A stretch of DNA of 64,000 bases from Panax quinquefolius (Eukaryota > Streptophyta > Magnoliopsida > Apiales > Araliaceae), in assembly GCA_020205615.1 (NCBI GenBank), contig CM035173.1:29852293-29916292 (forward strand), in the 5' to 3' direction. The notes beneath the pieces are model-generated. The model saw only the letters and a program-made list of their open reading frames with translations, ran no database searches and had not been told where the DNA came from. Positions 1-10,485 of this stretch are shown piece by piece. Both the position numbers and the translations under genes were made by a program. Within the stretch, counting starts at the first letter, position 1. Each line of letters begins with the position of its first letter.

Positions 1-740
1 GCGGGGAGGTAAGTGTTGATCAAGGTTCCAGAATCCACAGTCGCTCGGCGGGATGAAAGAGGCAATAACTACTCAAGAGTACTCTTTGTAGTTTTCCCAT
101 GTCTCTTTACCTAATTCCCGCTACAGTGGAGAATAGACCGGAGCAAGCTTCATAGGCAAGGAATGCCTGGTGATGTATTTGCATAAACTGATGACTTTTA
201 ATCAGCGCATATTTGGGGAATGGTCACAAGTGTTCGGAGAGTATAGGACAGGCATATAAAGGACACGGATATATTAGTAAATACAGGGATCCTTGGGGGT
301 GACTGTGTCTATGAAGGTTCAATGTTTGGCTTCAAGAGTGTGGAATTGATTCAGGACAGAGTGAGGGTTTGAGGAGAGGGCATTCTTGTCCTCTATATGG
401 AACAAATCCAAAAATTGCATCTTTACTTTGTTGGCTGAGTGAATTCTGAAAATAGAAAATGCAGCCAAAGGACAGGTTTGAGGTTTGATATTTTAGTGTC
501 TCTATTGGGATATCAATCAACTTCACTTGGAAGACTAAGACTTCCCCACCGATTGCTTAGTTTTAGATTGTCTAGACAGTATGTTAGGAGAAGTGGTGTG
601 CGTTAGAGATGTTCTGATAGAGGACTGTTATGGTATATATTTTAGGGGCTATACTTTTGTAGTTAGCATGCTTTTAACTTATTTATTATTTGCTTTTGTA
701 TATTCCCTATGTGTGGCGGCTATATCCCCTTTTCGGTTAC
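1..740. other. Unassigned sequence downstream of FBN4 exon 2
   Basis: No gene or repeat is recognised here. It lies 3' of the second FBN4 exon on the minus strand, so it should be FBN4 intron or something inserted in it. None of the conserved C-terminal fibrillin sequence is readable on the minus strand. The longest open frame (minus, 332-526, 64 codons) has no recognisable motif and is probably chance. The base composition is less AT-rich than the neighbouring introns, so part of it may be a decayed mobile element. Confidence 0.3.
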
Positions 741-827
741 TTAATTAAAAACGAATATACATGCAATGGGTGAAAGTAAATTTCGAAAGTCCAAAATGAA
801 ATGATAAAGCAAGTATTTCATGCATAC

Positions 828-1882
828 CTGACCAAGAGTTATAGGGAGCAGCCTTCCAGTGGGAGGCCCAGGACGACTCCCACCTAGAGTACGAGATGAG
901 AATGCGCTGCTGTATATCAGTTTCCATCTTCCTTGCAGTTTGTCAAGATCAACTGAGAGATCTACAGGTCCTCCAACAGCTTCAATCTCCTTTGCAGCAG
1001 AATCTGCCTTCTGTAGATCATCTTCACTTGCAGCAAGACCTTTATTTAGCCCAGAAACAACACTCTGCAAACTTTGCAATTGCATGGTTATTTGTATCAT
1101 CTTTTATATATTCATTTTTGGGTTTTTATATGAACACAGGCCAATGTTAACAAGATTTGCACCGGCATACAATTTCAAAAATGCATATGACATAGAAACT
1201 GTTAACAATTTCAAAGGTTCTTTTGTGTAAAGAGTTGTTGACTTTAAGGGGATGTGAAGATGATCTCCACAAGTAAATAAAAGCAGAAATTTAAGGCATT
1301 TAATATTCCCAAAAGCACCAATTGGATTCAATTCCTTGCAAAACTATAATTCTGATAACATTTGACTAAGCATAAGTTGTGGAGGCAATTGGATTCATTT
1401 AAAAATTGTATAATTATCTTGACAAAATTAAATAAAACAATCAGCCAGAAGGACATATAACAAAAATAAAACAATGAAACAAGAACCAACCATTTGAAAA
1501 ATGTACACTCTTTTGCACATTCAAATAAGCACTTTATCAAACACCTAATGACAATCAATTAATACCGAATTTAAACCAGAATCCGTACCAATAATTTGAT
1601 CTTTAAAGACTTGAACTCAGCATTCGACTCTTCGTTGACCTTAGGCGGAGGTGGTTCAACAGTTGAAACCTCATCAAGAGTCGATCGGCAAATGTTTCTC
1701 TTCTTAGGATAGAAAAACACCCTTTTGGGAATCACTCGAAAATGGAGATTTTGAGTAGTTGGGATGATTTTGGGAAGAGAACATTGGACAGTAAAAGTAG
1801 AATATGATGATGAAGATGGTGATTGCAAAGATTGAGAATTATACTGAGAGAGAGGAATCGTGGGCTGAAGTAGAGAAACCAT
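828..1882 (-). CDS. FBN4: Fibrillin 4 / plastid-lipid-associated protein 6, 5' exons (partial)
   Basis: Two exons of a chloroplast fibrillin (PAP/fibrillin domain; FBN4, also PAP6 or harpin-binding protein 1), a plastoglobule/thylakoid protein tied in Arabidopsis to plastoquinone content and oxidative stress. Exon 1 is 1882-1589 (98 codons): ATG in the strong context GCCATGG, then a Ser/Thr/Pro-rich transit-peptide-like region, ending KSLKIKLL before donor GTACGG. Exon 2 is 1064-828 (79 codons): acceptor TTTGCAG, starting SVVSGLNKGLAAS and containing LQGRWKLIYSSAFSS and GPPTGRLLPITLGQ, ending at donor GTATGC. Both junctions are phase 0. The remaining C-terminal exons (starting near VFQRIDV in homologues) are not in the window. 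No frameshift or stop is seen. The FBN4 call rests on recalled similarity of the KLLSVVSGLN..GL junction and the domain. Confidence 0.85.
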
Positions 1883-2140
1883 GGCTACTGTATGTTTTTG
1901 CAGAAACTGCTAAAATTAGTAAATAAAAATGGGAAGAGAAAAGAAAGGAAAGTAGAAAGAGGAGAGAGAGCTAGTTTCTATCTGCTGATTGGGTGGTGGT
2001 GAATTTGTGCAGAATCCACCGGAAGTTTGTAGAGATTGGGACCCTGTAAACTCTAAACTACACCACGATACGATACGTGGGAAGAAAAGTTCCCGGGCGA
2101 AATTGTACGGCGGAGATATGCTCAAATAAAAAGTCTTATA
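1883..2140 (-). promoter_or_regulatory. FBN4 5' UTR and proximal promoter
   Basis: About 260 bp separate the FBN4 ATG from the broken end of retroelement B. On the minus strand this holds a pyrimidine-rich leader (CT-rich, about 1915-1975), typical of plant 5' UTRs, and farther upstream a CACGT core (about 2073). No clear TATA box is seen. Anything beyond this interval is retroelement DNA, so distal promoter elements are either displaced or supplied by the element. Confidence 0.45.
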
Positions 2141-3692
2141 CAGTAAGAGTAATTATCCTACTCATGATCTAGAGTTGACAACAGTTATTTTTGCGTTAAA
2201 GATCTGGAGGCACTATCTATATAGAGAGAAAGTGGAGATATATTCAGACCATAAAAGTCTCAAATATTTCTTCACCTAAAAGGAACTCAATATGCGACAA
2301 TGACGTTGGCTCGAGCTGTTAAAATATTATGACCACACCATTCAATACCATCCTGAAAAAATAAACGTGGTAGCTGATGCGTTGAGTAGAAGATCATATG
2401 CAGGAACGAGTGCGATGATGTTAAGTATACGTATAGAACCAACTTTAATCGATGAAGTTAAAGTTGTTGAAACCCACGAATCGGGAAACGCGATGCGTGC
2501 ATGAAGAAGAAAGTCTGAGAGGTCTTATTCGAAGCAAGAATGATGAAGAAAGAATACTTCGAGTCTACTCCAGACTTTGTGTTCCTAACGATTCTGATTT
2601 AAAGAACAAGATCATGATGGAGGCACGCAATACACCATTTGCAATCCATCTTGGAAGTACCAAAATATATCGTGATCTTCGACATACATTTTGGTGGAAC
2701 AAATATGAAGAGAGAGATCGTGAAGTTTATCTCGAGGTGTTTAACTTGTCAACGTGTAAAGGCGGAGCATCAAGTGCCTAAGGGTCCATTGCAACCACTT
2801 GAGATTCTGAAATGGAAGTGGGAACACATTACCATGGATTTCGTTACGGGTCTTCCCACGGTTTCTCAAGGCATAAATGCTATTTGGGTTATTGTTGATA
2901 AATTAACCAAGTCTGCTCATTTCTTGCCGATACGGGAGACTTATTCCCTTGAACGTCTTGCTCATATGTATGTAAATGAGATTGTAAGATTGCATGGCAT
3001 GTTAGTATCCATAGTTTTGGATCGTGACCCAAGATTCACTTCACGATTTTGAGTTATCTTGCAAAAAAGCTATGAGCACAGATTCTGATTGATTCGGTAT
3101 ACCATCCTCAAACGGACGGATAATCGAGAGGACTATTCAAACTCTTGAAGATCTATTAAGACTCTGTGTCCTAGATTTCAAAGGGAGTTGGGATAAGTAT
3201 TTACCATTGGTGGAATTCTTCTACAACAATAGTTATCAGGCAAGTATAGGTGTGACTCCATTCGAAGCATTGTATGGACGAAAGTGTCGCTCTCCAATAT
3301 GTTGGGATGAGGTGGGTGAAACAACATTGTTGGGACCCGAGTTGGTACGTATGACTACGGAAAAGATCCAAATGATTCGACAACGTATACAAATGGCTCA
3401 AGATCGACAAAAGAGTTATGCGAATCTTCATCGAAAGGAAGTGAAATTTAGTATTGGGGTCATGTATTATTGCGTGTTGCCCCATGGAAGGGAGTTACAA
3501 GATTCGGGAAGAGAGGAAAGCTCAATCCACGATTTATTGGTCCATTTCAGATTCTTGATCGAGTAGGAAATGTAGCCTATAGACTTGCGTTACCTCCAAG
3601 TATGTCTCGTGTTCATAATGTTTTTCATATATCGTGCTTCAATATGTGTGAAAGACCCGAACCACGTTATTGAGTTAGAACCGGATGAGATA
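2140..3692 (+). mobile_element. Element B, left part: 5'-truncated Ty3/gypsy retrotransposon
   Basis: The sequence becomes collinear with full-length element E (E positions about 58095-59660) at about 2142, inside the RNase H region, and runs to 3692, where element A interrupts it. The continuation with its 3' LTR is 13316-16102. The 5' LTR, gag, protease and RT are absent, so B lost its 5' end by deletion or rearrangement. The break lies about 260 bp upstream of the FBN4 start codon. Confidence 0.85.
2150..3690 (+). pseudogene. Element B pol remnant: RNase H end, integrase, chromodomain-like tail
   Basis: Readable in several frames. First is RNase H-like sequence ending [17 protein letters not shown] (with [13 protein letters not shown]). 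Then comes the integrase zinc region (LTCQRVKAEHQVPKGPLQP, 2730-2790), then the core with MDFVTGL, AIWVIVDKLTKSAHFLPI and [10 protein letters not shown] (2830-3050). The end is the region before the chromodomain, [20 protein letters not shown] (3525-3595), followed by [10 protein letters not shown]. Frameshifts and stops, for example after TSRF, break the frame. It stops at 3692 where A is inserted and resumes at 13316. Confidence 0.85.
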
Positions 3693-4224
3693 TGTGACGC
3701 CCCAAAATAGGTATACACAACACCCATTCGAGTCGCCAAATACATGAGTGCGAAAAACAACTACAACTTTATTATTACAACAAGAAAAGCTGTGAGTTTG
3801 AATACAAATATTATCTTCAGACAATATCTATACTCAAATAAATCCTCATCACATTTATTGATACATTATTTTACAAAATGGTGAGGACTACTAAACAATC
3901 CTTTCTAAAACCTTCATTCCATACCCCACTAAGTACTCGCTACATTCTCGCCTCTGAGAAGAAAAATGGAACAACAAGGAAAAGGGTGAGCTCAACTAGC
4001 CCAAGAAAGAATATTATGACTAAGATAATATACAACAAATTATCGTTAGTCTTCACGAGGGAAAATCTGATAGAATACAATAGATGACAAGTTTCAGAGA
4101 TCAATATTCGCGGTGAAATAATAATTCATAGAAGAGTTACGTAGAGAATGAAATCTACTATAATCTATGAATTTAACGATCCATCATCAATATTTTATCC
4201 TCATAACATCAATCAATATACATC

Positions 4225-4440
4225 CGAATCAAATATTCATCTTTGCACTACTGGGCCAAAGATATTCATCACCGGTCATGTTCATTTAAACACTGCTCAT
4301 CTTTGCACTCTGGGCAAAGATATTAATCAATCGGTCATGTTCATCTCAACACTGTTCATCTTTGCACTACAAAGCCAAAGATATTCTTGAAATCATTCAT
4401 CTTTGCACTACAGGGCCAAAGATATTCAATAATATCATCA
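4225..4440. repeat. LTR-internal array 1: degenerate repeats around TTCATCTTTGCACTAC
   Basis: Four to five imperfect units, each with CATCTTTGCAC, a short spacer, then CCAAAGATATT, at about 50-65-bp spacing, several joined by TCATGTTCAT and AACACTGCTCATC. Each unit contains the short inverted pair ATCTTTG / CAAAGAT, so it can form a hairpin. Matching arrays occur in the other LTR copies, e.g. about 11030-11225, 24870-25075, 29540-29730, 35945-36140, 54425-54560 and 61945-62085. Their position is downstream of the LTR TATA box in element orientation, so they would be transcribed. Confidence 0.8.
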
Positions 4441-4659
4441 TTTAAGGCCGAGGATGATGAAAATATTTTAAAGAAACGAATCCAAAGAAACAAAATGACA
4501 AGGATTAAGGATTAAGGATTCAGTACTTGGTTTTATCCACGTCCAAAAATACCTCAAAATAATCATAGTGGTGTAAAATTCAAGAATGATCAAAACATGG
4601 ATACAATCGAGTTAGTATCCGAATAGATGTTTTGGATGAAAAGAAGAAATTTTATTTTT

Positions 4660-4880
4660 CTATTGAATAGATCTAGTATCGTGAATAGTCTGGTCAGATA
4701 TCGTGAATAGTCTTAGATATCGTGAATAATAACTCAGACACCAAAAGATAGAAATTCCACAAAAACATCTTCACGCTTCATGAATAGTACTCGTGAATAG
4801 TGACTCGTGAATAAGTAACTCATGAATAGTAACTCGTGAATAAGAACTCATGAATAGTAACTCATGAATAAGAACCCGAC
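4660..4880. repeat. LTR-internal array 2: short repeats of CTCGTGAATAGTAA / CTCATGAATAGTAA
   Basis: A run of roughly 14-16-bp units of the form ACTCRTGAATAGTA, alternating CGTGAATA and CATGAATA, plus longer related units near ATCGTGAATAGTCTT. The same array is in every full LTR copy (e.g. about 11455-11675, 25310-25505, 29985-30170, 36395-36570, 53960-54185, 61510-61715). Copy number differs between LTRs. No protein is encoded here. Confidence 0.8.
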
Positions 4881-6524
4881 ATGAAAAAGTTCCAAATTTG
4901 ATAAAAACTTCAGATCAACATTTCAAAGATAATGATATTGAAGAAATAATATCATTACAAAAAAATAATATCCCTTACCTCGAAAGACAAGATTTAGTTG
5001 AAACACCTGGATATAAAGCATGACTTGAACTTGCACCGTATAGCAATACTCAAAGTATACTCAAAATACTCACAAGAATACGCCGATAATATAGAGAGAA
5101 AACTTGATTTACGGTGTGATTTTCAATTCTAACCTAAGCACCCTATTTATAGAAATTGCTTAGAACACCAAAGCGTAAAAATTTAATATAATATTAATAT
5201 ATTTAATAAATTCTCTCGCCCATCTAGACAATCTGATCTCAGCCATCAAGCACATGTTAAAGATGGCCAACAACATTTGAAAAACGTTTTTCTTAAAAAA
5301 CATAATTAAAACTTACAAAAATTAATTATTTCGGAGCTTCAGAACTTCAATAATTCATAATAAATAGCCCTTTCATCAGAAAATTCTAATCTCGCGAGTT
5401 TTTATAGGAAATTCAATTCTCTACAACTTTGCAGAAGAAAGTTTTTCCAAATTCCAAACAGAAATCGACCGAAATTCTCAATCGGGCGATTTTACAAAGT
5501 TATAATCAAATTTCAAATCAGAAATGGGGTCCAATGACACACAAAAAATGTGTTAATCATTTATTGCAACAAAATACTCTTCCTCCTCGTATACTCATAT
5601 ATCCCACATTCGTTGTAAAAATATCACCATTATTATATTATTAAAATATAATAATATATTTAAATGAATTATTTTATCAGAAAAAGATAAAATATTAATT
5701 TTCAACAATTGTCATTTTAAAATTTTCTCCATCTATATCCACATAAAATCAATATTTTCCTCATCATATAAATCAATAATTAATTATTCACAAATAATAT
5801 TACGTAATCACAATATTGATGACCAGGCGGTTCCTGGAAAGAGGGGCTTTCGAATAAAATTTCTTCTTCATGGCGTAGCAATTAGGTGACCAAACCTCTC
5901 CTTAGACGTAACTTTCTAGACATTGCCAATAATGTTATCTAATAATATTATTCGGATAATATGAATTATTGCTTCGATAATGAAAGATACGATGTAATGA
6001 CAATTATTGAAACAACAAAGAATATAAAATATCAACGCGAAGAATTATTAACTCAATAAAATAAAATCTTGAATAAAGAATTCACGTAACCATTATTGAG
6101 TAGTGCCTTCTTACGTAAGAATCAATAATTGGTGCAATACTGCAGTGTCTGCTGCTTTCAACAATGCGTATTAGTGTGTTTTAACCAATCGGGTATTCCA
6201 ACAAGATAATACTTGATATAACTACGCCCGCTATTTAAAAACAACTTATATTTGTCGTTTTCTTCATCCAATCGCTTTCCGTTATGGGGCCCACATGGTC
6301 ATGGGCTGCTGGCAGTCGCATTTATATTCCCCGACAGATCTGAATATTCCACGACCAAACGAATATTCCCCGAAGCGATAATGAATATTTTATAACCACT
6401 TGCTTATTTTGAAATATTTGCGTATTTAACCCTTAACTATCCACATTAATCAAATCAACCCTTACTATTTCAAAATAATAAATAAAGGAAATTCCTTTTT
6501 ATTTAAAAATTTGAGGTCTTACAA

Positions 6525-6537
6525 CCTCCCTCCTTAT
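6525..6537 (-). other. Polypurine tract of element A
   Basis: On the minus strand the sequence is ATAAGGAGGGAGG, directly next to the 3' LTR (ends 6523). It is the expected primer site for plus-strand DNA synthesis. The same tract sits before the 3' LTR in elements B, D and E. Confidence 0.75.
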
Positions 6538-6539
6538 GA

Positions 6540-8300
6540 AATTTAAGTCCTCGAAATTGACGTCACGATACTGGTGTTTTTTGAAAAGGTGAGGATACCT
6601 CGCTTTCATTTCCGTTTCCAACTCCCGTCATTTCCTCTATAGCATGATTCCTCCACAAAACTTTAACTTGTGGTATAACCTTTCTTGCGTAGGGACATGC
6701 TTCTTCCTATCCAAGATCTTGACAGTACCTCTCTCATACGTTAAGTCTTGGCTATCTCGTCCGGCTTCTAACTCAATAACGTGGTTCGGGTCTTTCACAT
6801 ATTTACTGAAGTAATGCGGATATGTGAAACACATTATGAATACGAGACATACTTTGAGTAACGCAAGTCTATAGGCTACATTTCCTACTCGGTCAAGAAT
6901 TTGAAATGGACCGATAAATCGTGGATTGAGCTTTCCTCTTTCCCAAATCTTGTAACACCCTTCCATTCCATGGAGCAACTCGCAACAATACATGATCCCT
7001 ACATTAAATTCCACGTCCTTTCAATGAAGATCCGCATAACTCTTTTTGTCGATCTTGTCTTGGTTTATTATATACGTTGTCGAATCATTAGTCATATACG
7101 TACTAACTCGGGTCCCAACAATGTTGCTTCACCCACCTCATCCCAACATATTGGAGAACGACATTTTCGTCCATATAATGCTTGAATGGAACCATGCCTA
7201 TATTTGTTTAATAACTATTGTTGTATGAGAATTCCACCAATGGCAAGTACTTATCCCAACTTCCTTTGAAATCTAGGACACGAGTTTTAATATATCTTCA
7301 AGAGTTTGAGTAGTCCTTTCGATTGCCCATCCGTTTTGAGGATGGTATGCCAACCAGAATCAGTAAATTCGTGCCCATAGCTTTCTAACCCAAAATCATG
7401 AAGTGAATCTTGGGTCACGATCTAAACCTATGGATCTTGGCATGCCATGCAATCTCACAATCTCATTTACGTACATACGAGAAAGGCGTTCAAGGAATAA
7501 GTCTCTCGATCGGTAAGAAATGAGCGCGACTTGGTTAATCTATCAACAATAACCCAAATCGCATCTATGCCTTGAGAAACCTTGGGAAGATTAGTAATGA
7601 AATTCAGGGTAATGTGTTCCCACTTTCATTCCGGAATCTCAAGTGGTTGCAACGGACCCTTAGGTATAAGATGCTCCGCCTTTACACGTTGACAAGTTAA
7701 ACATCTCGAGATAAACTACGCGATCTCTCTCCTCATATTGCTCCACCAAAATGTATATTGAAGATCATAATACATTTTGGTACTCCCAGGATGGATTGCA
7801 AACAATGTGTTGTGTGCCTCCATCATGATTCTATGCTTCAAATCAAAATCATTAGGAATGCAAAGTGCTGAGTTGACTCAAGTATCAATTCTCGCTTAGG
7901 AATAGCTCCTTCTTGTACTTTCTTCTTCATACGCGATCGCCCTGCCTCGGTGGCTTGAAAGCGACCTTAACTTTTTCTATTAAAGTTGGCTCTGTCGTAT
8001 ACTTGACATCATCGCACTTTTCGTTCCGCATATAATCTTCTACTCATCGCGTCGGCTACCACGTTCGCTTTTCCGGGATGGCATGATCGAAACATGTCTT
8101 TGAAATGAGTCTCCTCTTGAGTTCATCGAAGCTCTTCCCACATTCCTTGCTCCATTCAATTTTGTATCTCTACGAGTCACCGTTAATGGAATAGCGATTC
8201 GAGAATATCCTTCAACGAATCTCCGATAATAACCAACTAAGCCTAGAAAGCTACGTATTTCGATAATCGACTTAGGTTGCTCTCAATCGTGACTCATATC
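6540..8300 (-). pseudogene. Element A integrase and RNase H remnant
   Basis: Read from high to low coordinates: RNase H-side sequence (about 8250-7950, with an equivalent of WLLSEIR and [11 protein letters not shown]), integrase zinc-finger region (about 7700), integrase core (7650-7400), and the C-terminal [20 protein letters not shown] block (6870-6930) followed by EMKARYP-like sequence near 6600. The longest surviving frame is 6637-7014. Frameshifts are frequent. Similarity to E is collinear throughout. Confidence 0.8.
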
Positions 8301-8380
8301 CCAATCTTGGATAAGCGTCACAATGACACCTATCGATTTACTTATCGCATCGAATATGACGTCCCTACGGAGAGTTCGGC

Positions 8381-9060
8381 TTAGTGAATTCCACAAAGGA
8401 AGTCACAAGATAAAGGCTCGGTACCAAATTCTATAGTTGAATTTTTAACTCCACGAAGTTCAATAGGAGCCATTCGATATGAGATTTTAGAAATGAGTTT
8501 TGTCTGGGGTTCAAAGTCGATACAAAATTTAATATCGAAGCTTTGGGAGTAAGCCAAGAAATTCTTCAGAAATACGTCGGGAAAAATCAATAACAACAGA
8601 ATATTATTCAAATCGACGTGTCTTTATTCAAATCCATAACATGGACTAAGAAAACTTGACATCCGTAATAAACGAATGACTTCATGGCTTGATATGAAAA
8701 TGTTTGACTACTGATGGTTTGATTGCTTGAATTGAATAACAGTCGCTTAGGAATATGAAAACTAACAATATTACAAAAGCAATCAATTTGGCATGATGAG
8801 TAGTTAACCTTAAAATCACATCAAAAGCAAATATCTCTATAGAAATAAGGTTAACAGGTAATGTGATAATGCCAACTTGAATCAAGCAAGATTTTTAAAC
8901 AACGGATGTAATGAAAGTTTCTCCTAATGGAGTCTCCACAGATAGGTCAAAGTTTAATTTCTCCGTAGTCAAGTTCAAACGTTGAAAGCGCAAGTAAGAG
9001 AGATAAAAGAATGGGTAGAACCAATATCTAGTAAGGTATATACTTCAAGAATTTATAATT
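8381..9060 (-). pseudogene. Element A protease / RT-leader remnant
   Basis: The segment 8682-8885 reads IEIFAFDVILRLTTHHAKLI, matching E's AFDVILGIDWLTTHHAKID after the protease. 8381-8611 reads the FPDVF and YRMAPIELR motifs that precede the RT. After IELR, E continues into its RT. Here only about 225 bp separate IELR from the RNase H-side WLLSEIR motif, against about 660 bp in E, so the RT core is missing. Confidence 0.75.
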
Positions 9061-9179
9061 AACTAACCTGTACTAACTTCGTTCGGGTTCCTCGCATTTG
9101 ACCATCACAACAAACGCTCTTCCAAGAACCGTTGACTTTGACTTTTCTGGGACATCCTTTTGAGTCACCATTCTCATTG

Positions 9180-10310
9180 GATGGGTTTCGATATCGTCTG
9201 ATCTCGAAGCGATATGTCCTTCTTTTTCACATTATAGCATACCTTAAACTGCTGTGGGCGGTTTGAATGATATGTCCCTCTTTTCGCATTTTGTAGCATA
9301 TAATGGGTGGTCGTTCTCCTCCCTTAAAACTAGTTGCTCTTGGCGGCAGACGTCTTCACATGGTCGTTGTTGAATCTCCTCTTTTAAAATCTCCTCCCAC
9401 TCGCTTCTTTTCTATTTTCATGGCCACGATTACCACCGGAGTGGTTACCGCTTTGTGTCTGTATTCTTCTTTCTCCATTTGGTTATCGTTATTACGATGA
9501 TCGCTATCTTCTTGATGATCCTCGGTTATGGTCCCTCGGTTGAACGTATTTTCGTTATCTCGCTTTCTAACAATCGAGCCCAATGACAACATCTGAATAG
9601 AGAGAAAATTTATGAGAAATGAGATCTTGGACGTATGTCGGGTTTCAAACCTCTCGAAACATCCGCGTCATCGTTCCTCATTCTCCACCAAATGAGGTGC
9701 AAACTGGATAACTCCGCGAACTTCGCATCGTCTTTGGGACACCGTCCATGTTATTACTCGCTTCTAGTCTAATAAACTCCACTTCCTTCATATGACAAAT
9801 ACTTTCGTGGAAGTACTTGTCATTGAACTGCTTCTGAAACGTCTCCCACGACATCTTGAGTGCGGTGGATGGGTACGCTTCCTTCCCCCAGTAATGTCTG
9901 CCTGCATCGCCACGGAACATAAAAGTAGCGAATGGAACTTTCTCGTTCCTCCGTGCATCCCAAGACATCGAATATCTTAGTAATTTGTTTGACCCACGTC
10001 TCATCCGCCGTGATCGGATCGCTTTCCTTAAATTCAGGTGGTCCCAACTCTTTAAACCGCTTGGGTTTGTGACCACCGTGAATTGCTATCATTTCCTCCT
10101 GTATTTTGAACACGAGTCTCCTCGTGCGATTTTGCATGAATCGCAAAAAGCTTCTAAACATCCCTCGTTCATCATCCGCTTTCGGTGGTGTTGTTCACAG
10201 GAGGAACATTGCCACTTTGTTGCGACGCTTTTCCTCGTTGGTGAGTACATGCATCTCCACGGTCTCATTTACTCCATCATTAATATTCTCGATCGACATT
10301 CTCAAATCAC
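9180..10310 (-). pseudogene. Element A gag remnant with zinc knuckle
   Basis: In minus orientation a start-like MSIENINDG near 10300 is followed by a capsid region (PPEFKESDPI, FATFMFRGDAGRHYWG, EVEFIRLE; 9678-10161) and by a degraded CCHC knuckle near 9200-9245 (CYNV where E has CYNCGKEGH). Several frames must be combined, so no complete Gag is encoded as written. Confidence 0.75.
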
Positions 10311-10470
10311 CGTCATAAAATAAGGGTTAATTAAGGAAATCAATATATCACATAATATCCCTATATCTTGACCAACTAACAAATAAGCTTAGGTAGGACA
10401 CACTAGCCAAGGATTTACTCGCTCTCCCCCTCCTAGTTCTATTCCCCGATCTCATGCCAGATCATATCCT

Positions 10471-10485
10471 AAGCTCGATATCAAT
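10471..10485 (-). other. Primer-binding site of element A (degenerate)
   Basis: Directly inside the 5' LTR. On the minus strand it reads ATTGATATCGAGCTT, close to the plant initiator tRNA-Met primer site TGGTATCAGAGC with substitutions and a deletion. E and D have closer versions. Confidence 0.6.

Larger units (their letters stand above)
3693..6523 (-). repeat. 3' LTR of element A (2831 bp)
   Basis: Starts TGTGACGCCCC on the plus strand and ends GGTCTTACA, i.e. TGTAAGACC...GGGGCGTCACA in element orientation, with TG...CA termini. It is followed internally by the complement of a polypurine tract. It contains two internal tandem arrays (4225-4440 and 4660-4880), listed separately. The same LTR recurs at 10486, 13549, 24297, 28977, 35383, 52326, 59878 and 63667. 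Confidence 0.9.

Noticed and set aside
859..1230. Plus-strand open frame of 123 codons over FBN4 exon 2
   Set aside because: It is the reverse complement of the FBN4 exon, which has a clear domain and splice sites.
4225..4440. CRISPR-like array
   Set aside because: The repeats have irregular spacing and degenerate units inside an LTR of a plant nuclear element, with no unique spacers or cas genes.
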